From positions 1,240,001-1,304,000 of the forward strand of contig CM082585.2 of NCBI GenBank assembly GCA_040954595.2: a DNA stretch of 64,000 bases, read 5' to 3'. This document shows positions 10,720 through 20,372 of this stretch, one piece after another. A model generated the notes under the pieces. That model was not told where the DNA came from, made no database searches, and worked only from the letters and a program-made list of their open reading frames with translations. The DNA comes from Balanoglossus misakiensis (lineage: Eukaryota; Hemichordata). Made by a program: the position numbers and the translations under genes. The first letter of the stretch is position 1. Every line of letters begins with the position of its first letter.

Positions 10720-13700
10720 CAAAATTTCGTCGATTTTTGAAAAAAAACATGGGGGAAAATCATTAAAAATGACAAATTTTCGACTGCAAAATCTCAACAT
10801 TTCGTCGATTTTTGAAAAAAATCATGGGTGAAAATCATCAAAAAATGACAAATTTTCGACTTTGCAAAATCTCAACATTTCGTCGATTTTGGAAAAAAAT
10901 CATAGGTGAAAATCATCAAAAAATGACAAATTTTCGACTTTGCAAATGCTCAACATTTCGTCGATTTTTGAAAAAAATCATGGGTGAAAATCATCAAAAA
11001 ATGACAAATTTTCGACTTTGCAAAATCTCAACATTTCGTCGATTTTTGAAAAAAATCATGGGTGAAAATCATCAAAAAATGACAAATTTTCGACTTTGCA
11101 AAATCTCAAAATTTCGTCAATTTATGAAAAAATCATGGGTGAAAATCATCAAAAAATGACAAATTTTCGTCTTTGCAAAATCTCAAAATTTCGTCGATTT
11201 TTGAAAAAAATCATAGGTGAAAATAATAAAAAAATGACAAATTTTCGACTTTGCAAAAGCTCAACATTTCGTCGATTTTTGAAAAAAATCATGGGTGAAA
11301 ATCATCAAAAAATGACAAATTTTCGACTTTGCAAATGCTCAAAATTTCGTCCATTTTTGAAAAAAAATCATGGGTAAAAATCATCAAAAATGACAAATTT
11401 TCGACTGCAAAATCTCAACATTTCGTCGATTTTTGAAAAAAATCATAGGTGAAAATCATCAAAAAATGACAAATTTTCGACTTTGCAAAATCTCAACATT
11501 TCGTCGATTTTTGAAAAAAATCATGGGTGAAAATCATCAAAAAATGACAAATTTTCGACTTTGCAAAATCTCAACATTTCGTCGATTTTTGAAAAAAATC
11601 ATGGGTGAAAATCATCAAAAAATGACAAATTTTCGACTTTGCAAAATCTCAAAATTTCGTCAATTTATGAAAAAATCATGGGTGAAAATCATCAAAAAAT
11701 GACAAATTTTCGTCTTTGCAAAATCTCAAAATTTCGTCGGTTTTTGAAAAATAATATGGGTGAAAATCATCAAAAAATGACAAATTTTTGACTGCAAAAT
11801 CTCAAAATTTCGTCGATTTTTGAAAAAAATCATGGGTGAAAATCATCAAAAAATGACAAATTTTCGACTTTGCAAAAACTCAACATTTCGTCGATTTTTG
11901 AAACAAATCATGGGTGAAAATCATCAAAAAATGACAAATTTTCGACTTTGCAAATGCTCAAAATTTCGTCCATTTTTGAAAAAAAATCATGGGTAAAAAT
12001 CATCAAAAATGACAAATTTTCGACTGCAAAATCTCAACATTTCGTCGATTTTTGAAAAAAATCATGGGTGAAAATCATCAAAAAATGACAAATTTTCGAC
12101 TTTGCAAATGCTCAAAATTTCGTCCATTTTTGAAAAAAAATCATGGGTAAAAATCATCAAAAATGACAAATTTTCGACTGCAAAATCTCAACATTTCGTC
12201 GATTTTTGAAAAAAATCATGGGTGAAAATCATCAAAAAATGACAAATTTTCGACTTTGCAAAATCTCAACATTTCGTCGATTTTTGAAAAAAATCATGGG
12301 TGAAAATCATCAAAAAATGACAAATTTTCGACTTTGCAAAATCTCAACATTTCGTCGATTTTTGAAAAAAATCATGGGTGAAAATCATCAAAAAATGACA
12401 AATTTTCGACTTTGCAAAATCTCAACATTTCGTCGATTTATGAAAAAATCATGGGTGAAAATCATCAAAAAATGAATCTCAAAATTTCGTCGATTTTTGA
12501 AAAAAATCATAGGTGAAAATAATAAAAAAAATGACAAATTTTCGTCTTTGCAAAATCTCAAAATTTCGTCGATTTTTGAAAAAAATCATGGGTGAAAATC
12601 ATCAAAAAATGACAAATTTTCGACTTTGCAAAATCTCAACATTTCGTCGATTTTTGAAAAAAATCATGGGTGAAAATCATCAAAAAATGACAAATTTTCG
12701 ACTTTGCAAAATCTCAAAATTTCGTCGATTTTTGAAAAAAAACATGGCGAAAAAATCATTAAAAATGACAAATTTTCGACTGCACAATCTCAACATTTCG
12801 TCGATTTTTGAAAAAAATCATGGGTGAAAATCATCAAAAAATGACAAATTTTCGACTTTGCAAAATCTCAACATTTCGTCGATTTTGGAAAAAAATCATA
12901 GGTGAAAATCATCAAAAAATGACAAATTTTCGACTTTGCAAATGCTCAACATTTCGTCGATTTTTGAAAAAAATCATGGGTGAAAATCATCAAAAAATGA
13001 CAAATTTTCGACTTTGCAAAATCTCAACATTTCGTCGATTTTTGAAAAAAATCATGGGTGAAAATCATCAAAAAATGACAAATTTTCGACTTTGCAAAAT
13101 CTCAAAATTTCGTCAATTTATGAAAAAATCATGGGTGAAAATCATCAAAAAATGACAAATTTTCGTCTTTGCAAAATCTCAAAATTTCGTCGATTTTTGA
13201 AAAAAATCATAGGTGAAAATAATAAAAAAATGACAAATTTTCGACTTTGCAAAAGCTCAACATTTCGTCGATTTTTGAAAAAAATCATGGGTGAAAATCA
13301 TCAAAAAATGACAAATTTTCGACTTTGCAAATGCTCAAAATTTCGTCCATTTTTGAAAAAAAATCATGGGTGAAAATCATCAAAAATGACAAATTTTCGA
13401 CTGCAAAATCTCAACATTTCGTCGATTTTTGAAAAAAATCATAGGTGAAAATCATCAAAAAATGACAAATTTTCGACTTTGCAAAATCTCAACATTTCGT
13501 CGATTTTTGAAAAAAATCATGGGTGAAAATCATCAAAAAATGACAAATTTTCGACTTTGCAAAATCTCAACATTTCGTCGATTTTTGAAAAAAATCATGG
13601 GTGAAAATCATCAAAAAATGACAAATTTTCGACTTTGCAAAATCTCAAAATTTCGTCAATTTATGAAAAAATCATGGGTGAAAATCATCAAAAAATGACA

Positions 13701-13821
13701 AATTTTCGTCTTTGCAAAATCTCAAAATTTCGTCGGTTTTTGAAAAATAATATGGGTGAAAATCATCAAAAAATGACAAATTTTTGACTGCAAAATCTCA
13801 AAATTTCGTCGATTTTTGAAA
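10720..13821 (+). repeat. About 1.1-kb block duplicated at an offset of 1,996 bp
   Basis: The variant order from about 10720 to 11825 recurs at about 12716 to 13821. It includes a GATTTTGGAAAAAAATC unit, a unit with CGTCAATTTATG and one with GAAAATAATAAAAAAATG, each offset by 1,996 bases. A shorter block around 9499 recurs at 10116 (offset 617). The array therefore grew by segmental duplications of several sizes, not only unit by unit. Confidence 0.8.
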
Positions 13822-13907
13822 AAAAACATGGGGGAAAATCATCAAAAAATGACAAATTTTCGACTTTGCAAAATCTCAAAATTTCATCGATTTTTGAAAA
13901 AAATCAT

Positions 13908-14205
13908 GGCAGGTGTCAAAGGTATCCCCCTGTATTTGGTATTTCATGATAGTTTCATCCCTCCAAATACCAAAGCTGCACCTGTACAACGGGATGAGAT
14001 ATGGCACTGTATGACAGAGGTCATCAAAATCACCTTATACATTTGGGCAAAAACCAACTGACACTTACATTCGTCCCTGTGGAACAAAAACCACACCTAT
14101 CGCCCTGTTGGTTAGTGTCCAATTAAATGTACAAAATCAATGACTTAGGCAGGTGCAACAGGTGACCCCGCCTTTGGTATATCATTATGGTCCCATCCGT
14201 ATATG
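13908..14205 (+). repeat. Diverged copy of the 239-bp core repeat on the far side of the satellite
   Basis: GCAGGTGTCAAAGGT, CCCTCCAAATACCAAAGCTG, ATTTGGGCAA, GTTGGTTAGTGTCCAATTA and GCAGGTGCAACAGGTGACCCC follow the order of the 239-bp unit at 3500-4450 with many changes. The change from 78-bp units to this sequence is abrupt at about 13907. The satellite is thus flanked on both sides by parts of the same element family. An open frame (13816-14061 plus) crosses this junction and is not a gene. Confidence 0.75.
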
Positions 14206-15285
14206 CCCCCCTGTGACCGCCAAAGCTTTTCCGTAATATTCAAAAGTCAGAGTCGAGTTTCCATATACGGGTCTTCGGTTTATTATCGATAAATCGATCG
14301 AGCGATCGCCGAAAGCGACCGTACGAGACTGTACACAATAGTCGAAAGACTTCGAAAGACGAGATGTGCGCAGACCTCGATGCGAATAGGCCAAATAGAC
14401 CTCGAGAATGACCGAGACTGATTCGAATAGACCGAATAAACCGTGGTACGAAAAGACCGAGTAAACCGAATAGTCTTAGACCGTAATAGACCTTGTCTCG
14501 AATAGACCAAGACCGAATGGTATAGACCGAGTAAACCGTAAACCGTAAAAACTGAAACATAAATACAAATACAAAATGTCAAATCGAAAGAATTACATAT
14601 ACGAAAATCGAGAATGATTTCAATCGAAAACAGATATGTGCCATCAGTGACAGTGTGCATTCAACGTCTTATAACTAAGCATGAATATACGGTGCTGGCA
14701 TAATGTGAGTGTGGCCATACGATGCTTTCGCTATTAATGAACAACTTGTAAGTTAACAAATGCCAGTTTTGTTGGCAAAAAGTATGTTTTTGGCTTTTCA
14801 CAACATTGAACATACATTCATAGTTCAATAACTTGTGAGTTGTGGACCTAAACGTTCATACGTTCAATGTTCTGGTGTTTTTTTAACGGAGCGATCGGTC
14901 ACGATGTTACCAACGAGCATGTACAGTCTAAACTAAATCCTCGTTGTGTATGTTTCTTTGTTTGTTTTTTGTTGTTTTTTACATGCTATTACATACAAAT
15001 ATGAAAAGTTTCATTTCAGTTATTCATTAAAATGCAAACATTTGCCAAAAAACATGTGAATAGACACCTCACAGGCCATAGTCGTATCATTAGCTTTCAA
15101 TTGTCAATTTTAGCATGACATCGTGAGTAATTGAGCTAATTTTGCATATTTTCCATGCTGCACCTTGTCTGACAAGGTAATCGATTGCATATTTGAATTC
15201 CTTGACCCTGAAAACATTGCAATAGACACCTCATTAACACTGTTGGCTCTCTTTTGTAGACCATTGATTTTAGATGGGCGTGTCA
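14206..15285. other. Non-coding region with a degenerate GACCGAATAG-rich stretch
   Basis: From about 14330 to 14550 the plus strand is crowded with AGACCGA, GAATAGACC and GTAAACCG words in no fixed period. This keeps three overlapping minus-strand frames open (up to 125 codons, Arg/Ser/Tyr-rich), which look like an effect of composition. Two diverged copies of AATAGACACCTCA lie at about 15059 and 15222. I see no gene, RNA or clear element boundary. Confidence 0.5.
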
Positions 15286-15993
15286 CCTAATTAACATAAA
15301 TTAGCATTTTTACCAATTCACCAAACGTTTCTAAATTTAAAAAAATGCTTAAAATATTTAAATGAATATAAGAATATGATTTCAATAGACTATTATGGTG
15401 TTGACCTGTGATATTGCACCATAATGGCTACAAACAGCGTTTTCTTTTAGGTATTTTGAAATTATGACGTCACAAATTAATTTGCCATTTTCGACATGAA
15501 AACGTGAAAAGAATTTTTGGGAACAGGCAAATTCGAAATCAGCGTATTCGAAATATCCAAAAACATCTTGTTCCCAGCTTGTACCAAAAAAATGAATGAC
15601 ATGCTTTTAAAATGCTCATTTTCTGAAATTTCCACCTGGACCTAATTAACATAAATTAGCATTTTACCAATTCACAAAATGTTTCTAAATTAAAAAAATT
15701 GTTTAAAAATATTTAAATGAATATAAGAATATGATTTCAATAGACTATTATGGTGTTGACCTGTGATATTGCGCCATAATGGCTACAAACAGCCTTTTCT
15801 TTTAGGTATTTTGAAATTATGACGTCACAAATTAATTTGCCATTTTCGACATGAAAACGTGAAAAGAATTTTTGGGAACAGGCAACTTCGAAATCAGCGT
15901 ATTCGAAATATCCAAAAACAACTTGTTCCCAGCTTGTACCAAAAAATGCCTGACATGCTTTTAAAATGCTCATTTTCTGAAATTTCCACCTGA
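15286..15993 (+). repeat. 355-bp tandem repeat, two copies
   Basis: CCTAATTAACATAAATTAGC, AATGAATATAAGAATATG, ACTATTATGGTGTTGACCTG, TATGACGTCACAAATTAATT and GGGAACAGGCAA occur in the same order in both halves, offset by 355 bases (for example 15361 and 15716). Both copies contain a TGACGTCA octamer, a perfect CRE-type palindrome, though no transcript start is evident. The minus-strand open frame at 15737-16015 is not supported as a gene. Confidence 0.88.
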
Positions 15994-15996
15994 CTA

Positions 15997-16139
15997 AACG
16001 TTCGACCACACACACCTTTCATCCCACATGCAGACACGAGAGTGAAAAACTCGCCAAAATGAATAATCGGTCTCTACCGTTTAATCATTTGGGCGAGATT
16101 TTGACTCTCATATCCTACAAACATGTGTGGTCGAACGTT
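15997..16139. mobile_element. 143-bp foldback (MITE-like) element
   Basis: The ends AACGTTCGACCACACA (15997-16012) and TGTGTGGTCGAACGTT (16124-16139) are exact inverted repeats. Pairing continues imperfectly inward (GAGAGTGAAAAACTCGCC against GGGCGAGATTTTGACTCTC) to arms of about 55 bases around a short centre. There is no coding capacity. I do not see a convincing target-site duplication, so transposition is inferred. A fossil hairpin of another origin is possible. Confidence 0.65.
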
Positions 16140-16994
16140 GATTCACTATATATACACAGGGTGTGTTGAATCAAACATAATCAATGGAAAGGGGGCAGCG
16201 AGAGAGAGACTTTGTCCCTTTAAGGAAAAAATTAATTAATTAGGCCTATGTAATCATCATAAGGCAGTATGTGCCTCTGGACAGACTTGACAAAATGATA
16301 ATGCTCCAAACCTTTCTATTCTTTTGTGAGGAGAGATTTGTTATCAAATAATAATATTCACATCTTGTTATCATAGAAATCATGAAAGCACTTTTTGATT
16401 CAAAAAGTATAATTTGATGTAGCCCTAGAATGTATCTTCTGCCAATTCTTTACTATTAAACACGTGATCTGGCCATGTAACCCACGGCGTTGTCATTTTC
16501 AGATATTTCGGCAAAAGTTTTTCGGAGTATGTTTTTACTTTATAACCGCCAAATACACAACATGTATCAGGTATGGGGCCTCATCAACCTCATTGCATTT
16601 CGTCTGCACAGTATTTGTCTGCACCACGTTGCTGAAGTTGCCCGTCATCTGGAAATTTGAATGCCAACGTAACTGCCGTCTGAGCACGTCTGACATCATT
16701 TGATATCGAAGAATCTCTTTCCCTTTTTGTGCAAAATCACATGAGTCTGAGAAGGCGAAATGTTTATTCCCCTGAATAACTGAACCCATTGCTAACACAT
16801 AATACTAAATCGGTTCGACTTAACTTTCCCTTTAAGGCGTTCAAAATAACGCACAACGTATCAAAAACATGCAAAGTAATACACATGATATACAGCACCA
16901 TCTTAACTCATTTTTGATGTTTGAAATAATTTGCACAATTTCTACCCTCCTTATTCACAGATATCAACGGGCTGCCTGCGGATTCAAGGTTGTT
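16140..16994. other. Non-coding interval
   Basis: AT-rich DNA with short open frames on both strands (16464-16703 plus, 16535-16798 minus) that resemble no family I know. The paired words CTTTGTCCCTTTAAGG (about 16211) and AACTTTCCCTTTAAGGCG (about 16822) may be remains of a dispersed repeat. Confidence 0.4.
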
Positions 16995-17300
16995 AGGTCC
17001 CATTGGTATAGGCATATATACCATGGGACCTTATGGGATCGGTTGCGTCTGCATGTATTTATGTATGTATGTATGTATGTATGGATGTATGTCTGTATGT
17101 CCGTCCACATCAAAAACTTGAAAACCACTGCGTGTATCACCTTGATATTTGGTGTGCCAGATGCAGGCTGGGCTGTAGATGGGAGTTTGTTCAAATGAAA
17201 TTGTCATTGCCCAAAATATGCAAATTAGATGGAAAATGTGAATTTGGTCATAACTCAGTAACCCAAGAACTACTGGTCAGATTGCTTTGCGAAGTGGTGT
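16995..17300 (-). mobile_element. Inverted copy of the hairpin/microsatellite end of the HINE-like element
   Basis: Read on the minus strand this matches 4690-4985: the palindrome (16995-17031), the CATA-type microsatellite (17053-17100 as TATG), GTGGACGGACATACAG, AAGTTTTTGATG, CACACCAAATATCAAGGTG and CAAAGCAATCTGACCAGTA. Only this end is present; no 239-bp core follows. Overlapping open frames on both strands here come from the repeat. Confidence 0.82.
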
Positions 17301-17457
17301 GTATTTACTTTATTTTGTTGTTTATATACACAGCAAATTCCTGAATGATTACATAACTGGCTAAGTTTTAAAGAGGCCAGCTGTTCTATTTAGTGTATGT
17401 ACAGTACATATGCCATTGGCAGCTTATGGGTCAGTCAGTGCTCGCCCATTGATCTCT

Positions 17458-17550
17458 TGCTGTGTGTGTATGTGTGTGTATGTGTGTGTGTGTGTGTGCG
17501 TGAGTGTGTTTGTTTGTGTGTGTGTGTGTGTGTCTGTCTGTCTGTCTGTA
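17458..17550 (+). repeat. TG-rich microsatellite with a TCTG tail
   Basis: An interrupted (TG)n run with TATG and CGTGAG breaks, ending in four TCTG units. It generates Cys/Val-rich frames on one strand and Thr/His-rich frames on the other, which are not genes. Confidence 0.95.
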
Positions 17551-18299
17551 TATGGCCATATACTCCGGTGTAGACTTTTTCTTGTGTATTCCCTCAATGG
17601 GACCACTGTGTCCTTGACGCGATTTTTTGTTCAACGAATGAAATGAGGAAGTGACGCAATTTCCGGTTGATAGCCAGCATTGTGTCTATTATAGTGAAAG
17701 TCAGATCTCATAAAAGGGAACTTATTAAACAAGGGTAATACATACAATGAAAATAACGCTGCATCAACAAATACCTAAAGTGAGGTCCGCATTTTACGGG
17801 AGATGTTGCCATTAAAATTGAAATTCGAGTAATGGAGATATCATCGCTTTATATATGTCTTTTAGATTACTGTACTTCATTCAGCTATGTTTAACTGCCC
17901 AGTTGATGGCAAATACCATTTTGGATATATATTTTTTTCTTTGTGAAATAAATATCGATGAACAAACCTTTAACATGAAAAGAATTGCCCTACCCATGGA
18001 TTCGGGTTGAATTTGCCCATATAACGATATAAGGTTTCATAGAAAAGGTCCGATGGTAAACAACATGTTTGAATGAACCGCCCATACTACACGAAAAACT
18101 GTAACGTCACAATCACGTGATCTTTTGTTTACTCTAACAACAACTAACTGCGCAAGTAACGTCACATTGTATGGGTACGTACCCATAAAATGTATTATTT
18201 CATTTTTTACATACTGAACCATGACAACTGACCAAGTCACTCACGAGTTGTTTTATTTTGGCAAGTAAAGTATTAAACAAGTTTATTGTTCAGCTCAAA
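17551..18299. other. Non-coding interval with CRE-like words and an 18-bp perfect palindrome
   Basis: Two TAACGTCAC words (about 18101 and 18157) with CACGTG between them lie close to a perfect palindrome TATGGGTACGTACCCATA (18170-18187). Further left, AGGAAGTGACGCAATTTCCGG (17647-17667 region) holds two ETS-like cores. These could be promoter elements, but no gene starts nearby on either strand, so I do not call a promoter. Confidence 0.35.
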
Positions 18300-19069
18300 A
18301 ATATACATGTCAAGTTTGCAGCTGCCTATGGATTTGAACATGTCACATCAAGTCCAAGATACCCCAAATCTAATGGCATGGCAGAAAATGCAGTCAAAAG
18401 TGCAAATTTATCGCTTATGAAGAAAGCCAAGCGAAATAACAAGGATCCATATTTAGCTCTGCTGGATCATAGAAACATACCACGTGACAGTCAGTTGGGA
18501 TCACCTGGGCAGAGACTCATGGGTAGGAGAACCAAAAACACTCTTTCCAACCAGCGAGATTTTGCTGAAGCCCAAACAAGTTGAGAATGTAAAGCCAAGC
18601 CTAGAAACATTGAAACAAAGACAGAAATAATATCATGACCAGCATGCCAAACATCTGCCCAGTTTATCAAACGATGAGTTTGTGAGGATGAAGACACCCA
18701 AAGGATGGAAACCAGCAGTTGTACAGTCCAGAGCAAATACACCACGATCATATATTGTCGAGTCAGATGGACACATGTACCGTAGAAACCGCCGTGACCA
18801 GGAAAACAAAAGAAATGCCAGTTGTTCCAGATGTCGCTGATGACCACCTGCTTGTAAAGCATTGTCAACCACCTGCTGTTGAAGAAACTACGCCAGATGT
18901 AAAACCTCTCAAAGAGATGACGGTAACCAATCCTAACTCGGTTTGTAGCAGTATGACGCAAGCAGATGCCACAGGCAACCAGTCAGTGAAAACCACTTCC
19001 AGAGGACGCGTTGTGAGAAGACCAGTAAGATTCCAGGACTATGTAGACACTCAATGTGGAAAGAACTGA
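18300..19069 (+). pseudogene. Ty3/gypsy-type integrase C-terminal remnant
   Basis: Seen: frame 1 carries HVTSSPRYPKSNGMAENAVK then DPYLALLDHRN and GSPGQRLMGRR, the end of an integrase catalytic core whose third acidic residue is the E of GMAE. After a frameshift at about 18530 the next frame has a TAA (about 18630), then KGWKPAVV, PRSYIVES and MYRRNRRD. A third frame from about 18835 ends with GRVVRRPVRFQDYVD and a stop at 19067-19069. Family knowledge: this order is the integrase tail of metazoan Ty3/gypsy (K02A2.6-like) polyproteins. No reverse transcriptase, Gag or LTR lies upstream, so only the last ~250 codons remain. Two frameshifts and a stop make it dead. Confidence 0.85.
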
Positions 19070-19365
19070 TTTCGGAGTTTGTTGAAAGAAATACACGAAC
19101 ATCGCGAACATCGCACACATACACATGCACATACTACTTCTCCAGCGACGATGCAGACAGCAGACATGGCGACGGGAAGAAACAGGTAGAGAAACGGAAC
19201 GCTCCGCGCACGAGGACGAGGAACAGGCTTCTCCAGCCATCGACTACCGCCAGGACAAAAGGTAAAAGAATAAAAAGTGGCGCCAAGAGGAAACCAACAG
19301 ACAGGGTTCTCATGTACATACCATGGCCACACAAATAAATCCGAGACCCCAACCCGCACAAACCA
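19070..19365 (+). other. GC-richer stretch between the gypsy and DIRS remnants
   Basis: All three frames are interrupted. One reads a run of Arg/Glu-rich codons and ends in MATQINPRPQ, another flows into the Gag-like frame. It is probably the decayed 5' part of the DIRS-type element, because composition is like that element and unlike the gypsy remnant, but I see no terminal repeat. Confidence 0.35.
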
Positions 19366-20372
19366 GAGGCAATTACTTATGATGAATTGACTTTACCACA
19401 GCTGGTATCGGGTGAACTGAATCTATCTATATATCTACCTTACTGGCCAACTTCAACATATTGAAGGCTTTGCCAGTGAGTGCACCCTATAGTACAGGAC
19501 ATCAAAAATGTCAGTTTTCTGGTTTGGTGAAGTGTAGTGCCAAAGAAGATTTGAAGGATTCATGTGACATCATATTAGGGATGAGTTTAGATAATGCTTC
19601 CACTGTCAATCGTTTAGCAAACTTGCAAAACATTGTCACTGACGCTCAGTTATATTCTTGGGAGAGGGTCCGTAAATACCACTCAATAATTATTTTACAA
19701 TACCTTGAGCAGGGGTTGTTGGTGTGGGGCGACGATTTTGACAACCTGCATACCAGATTCGTCAGAAACCCTCCCCAAATTAGTGTGGATCAACCAGTTA
19801 AGCCTAGCGCTAAGAAAAACCGTCACTCTCGCTATTGCTCTGCCTTTCAAGATCACAAATGTAGCCAAATCTCTGATCATGTAGTGGAGGGCAAATTGGA
19901 AAAGCATGTCTGCTCCGCCTGTTTGCGCTTTAGGCATTAGGAAACACGGCATGCTTCCACAGATTGCCCCTTTAACGATAAAGAATTCAGGGACGAAACA
20001 CCAAAAAAACCCAGGGAATGGCCTGCAGCACCAGGGGGAGAGGGGATTTTCCAAGATGTAGCAGAATCTGGCTCATGTAACAGTATAGCTGATCAGCCTT
20101 TTTGTTATGTAGGTTTTTCACCTGACCTTTCAAACTTTGTAAATGGTGTAGCTTTTGATGCTCACAATTTGTATTGCCACATTTCTGTACTTTTCGACTG
20201 TGCCCTCTCGCATCATGTTCTAGCAAAGGCTATATCAGGTACCAAGACCTTCCAGTACCAGGAATTTTTAGTACCCACCGTTGTTGACACTCCACTTCTT
20301 CCAGTTATTCCGGCCTGGGTCCCCCCACACACGACTGATTGGCCCCCATGTTCGCCAGTTTCACACGAGTAG
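19366..20372 (+). pseudogene. DIRS-type Gag-like region
   Basis: It opens with YDELTLPQLVSGELN in one frame (19366-19455), then after a shift reads LLANFNILKALPVS and continues to a TAG at 19938-19940. The same frame goes on to a second TAG at 20370-20372, directly before the RT frame. Near the first stop is a metal-binding pattern: CSAFQDHKC, then HVCSACLRFRH, the stop, and HASTDCPF, similar to the Cys/His cluster at the end of DIRS-type Gag proteins. The middle (WERVRKYHS, then YLEQGLLVWGDDF) is also typical. No ATG is evident. Role by family: packaging of element RNA. The two TAGs could be decayed CAG codons. Confidence 0.72.

Larger units (their letters stand above)
4986..13907 (+). repeat. 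78-bp AT-rich satellite array (about 115 units)
   Basis: Head-to-tail units, 78 bp where regular (for example 10125, 10203, 10281), built on ATCATGGGTGAAAATCATC, AAATTTTCGAC, TTTGCAAAATCTCAA and ATTTCGTCGATTTTTG. Variants differ by ACATTT/AAATTT, by a 2-base loss in CGAC(TT)TGCAAA, by CATAGG/CATGGG/CATTGGG, and by a composite partial unit containing GGTTCGTCGATTTTTT. Because 78 is a multiple of three and the unit is short of stops, frames stay open for up to 115 codons on one strand and 88 on the other. Single-base variants break them repeatedly. CpGs (TTCGAC, TTCGTCGA) are retained in nearly every unit. No gene is encoded. Confidence 0.96.

Noticed and set aside
5121-13698. Open frames of 60-115 codons inside the 78-bp array, both strands
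   Set aside because: They follow from a unit length divisible by three and few stop triplets; single-base indels break them repeatedly and no domain is present.
14185-14660. Three overlapping minus-strand frames, up to 125 codons
   Set aside because: Arg/Ser/Tyr-rich translations of the GACCGAATAG word field; no domain and mutual overlap.
16464-17344. Short genes between the foldback element and the TG microsatellite
   Set aside because: Frames on both strands overlap the inverted HINE-like end or lack any recognisable domain.
17410-17646. Cys/Val-rich plus-strand and Thr/His-rich minus-strand frames
   Set aside because: Produced by the TG microsatellite.
18491-18961. 156-codon minus-strand frame
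   Set aside because: Shadow of the gypsy integrase remnant, whose plus-strand motifs are clear.
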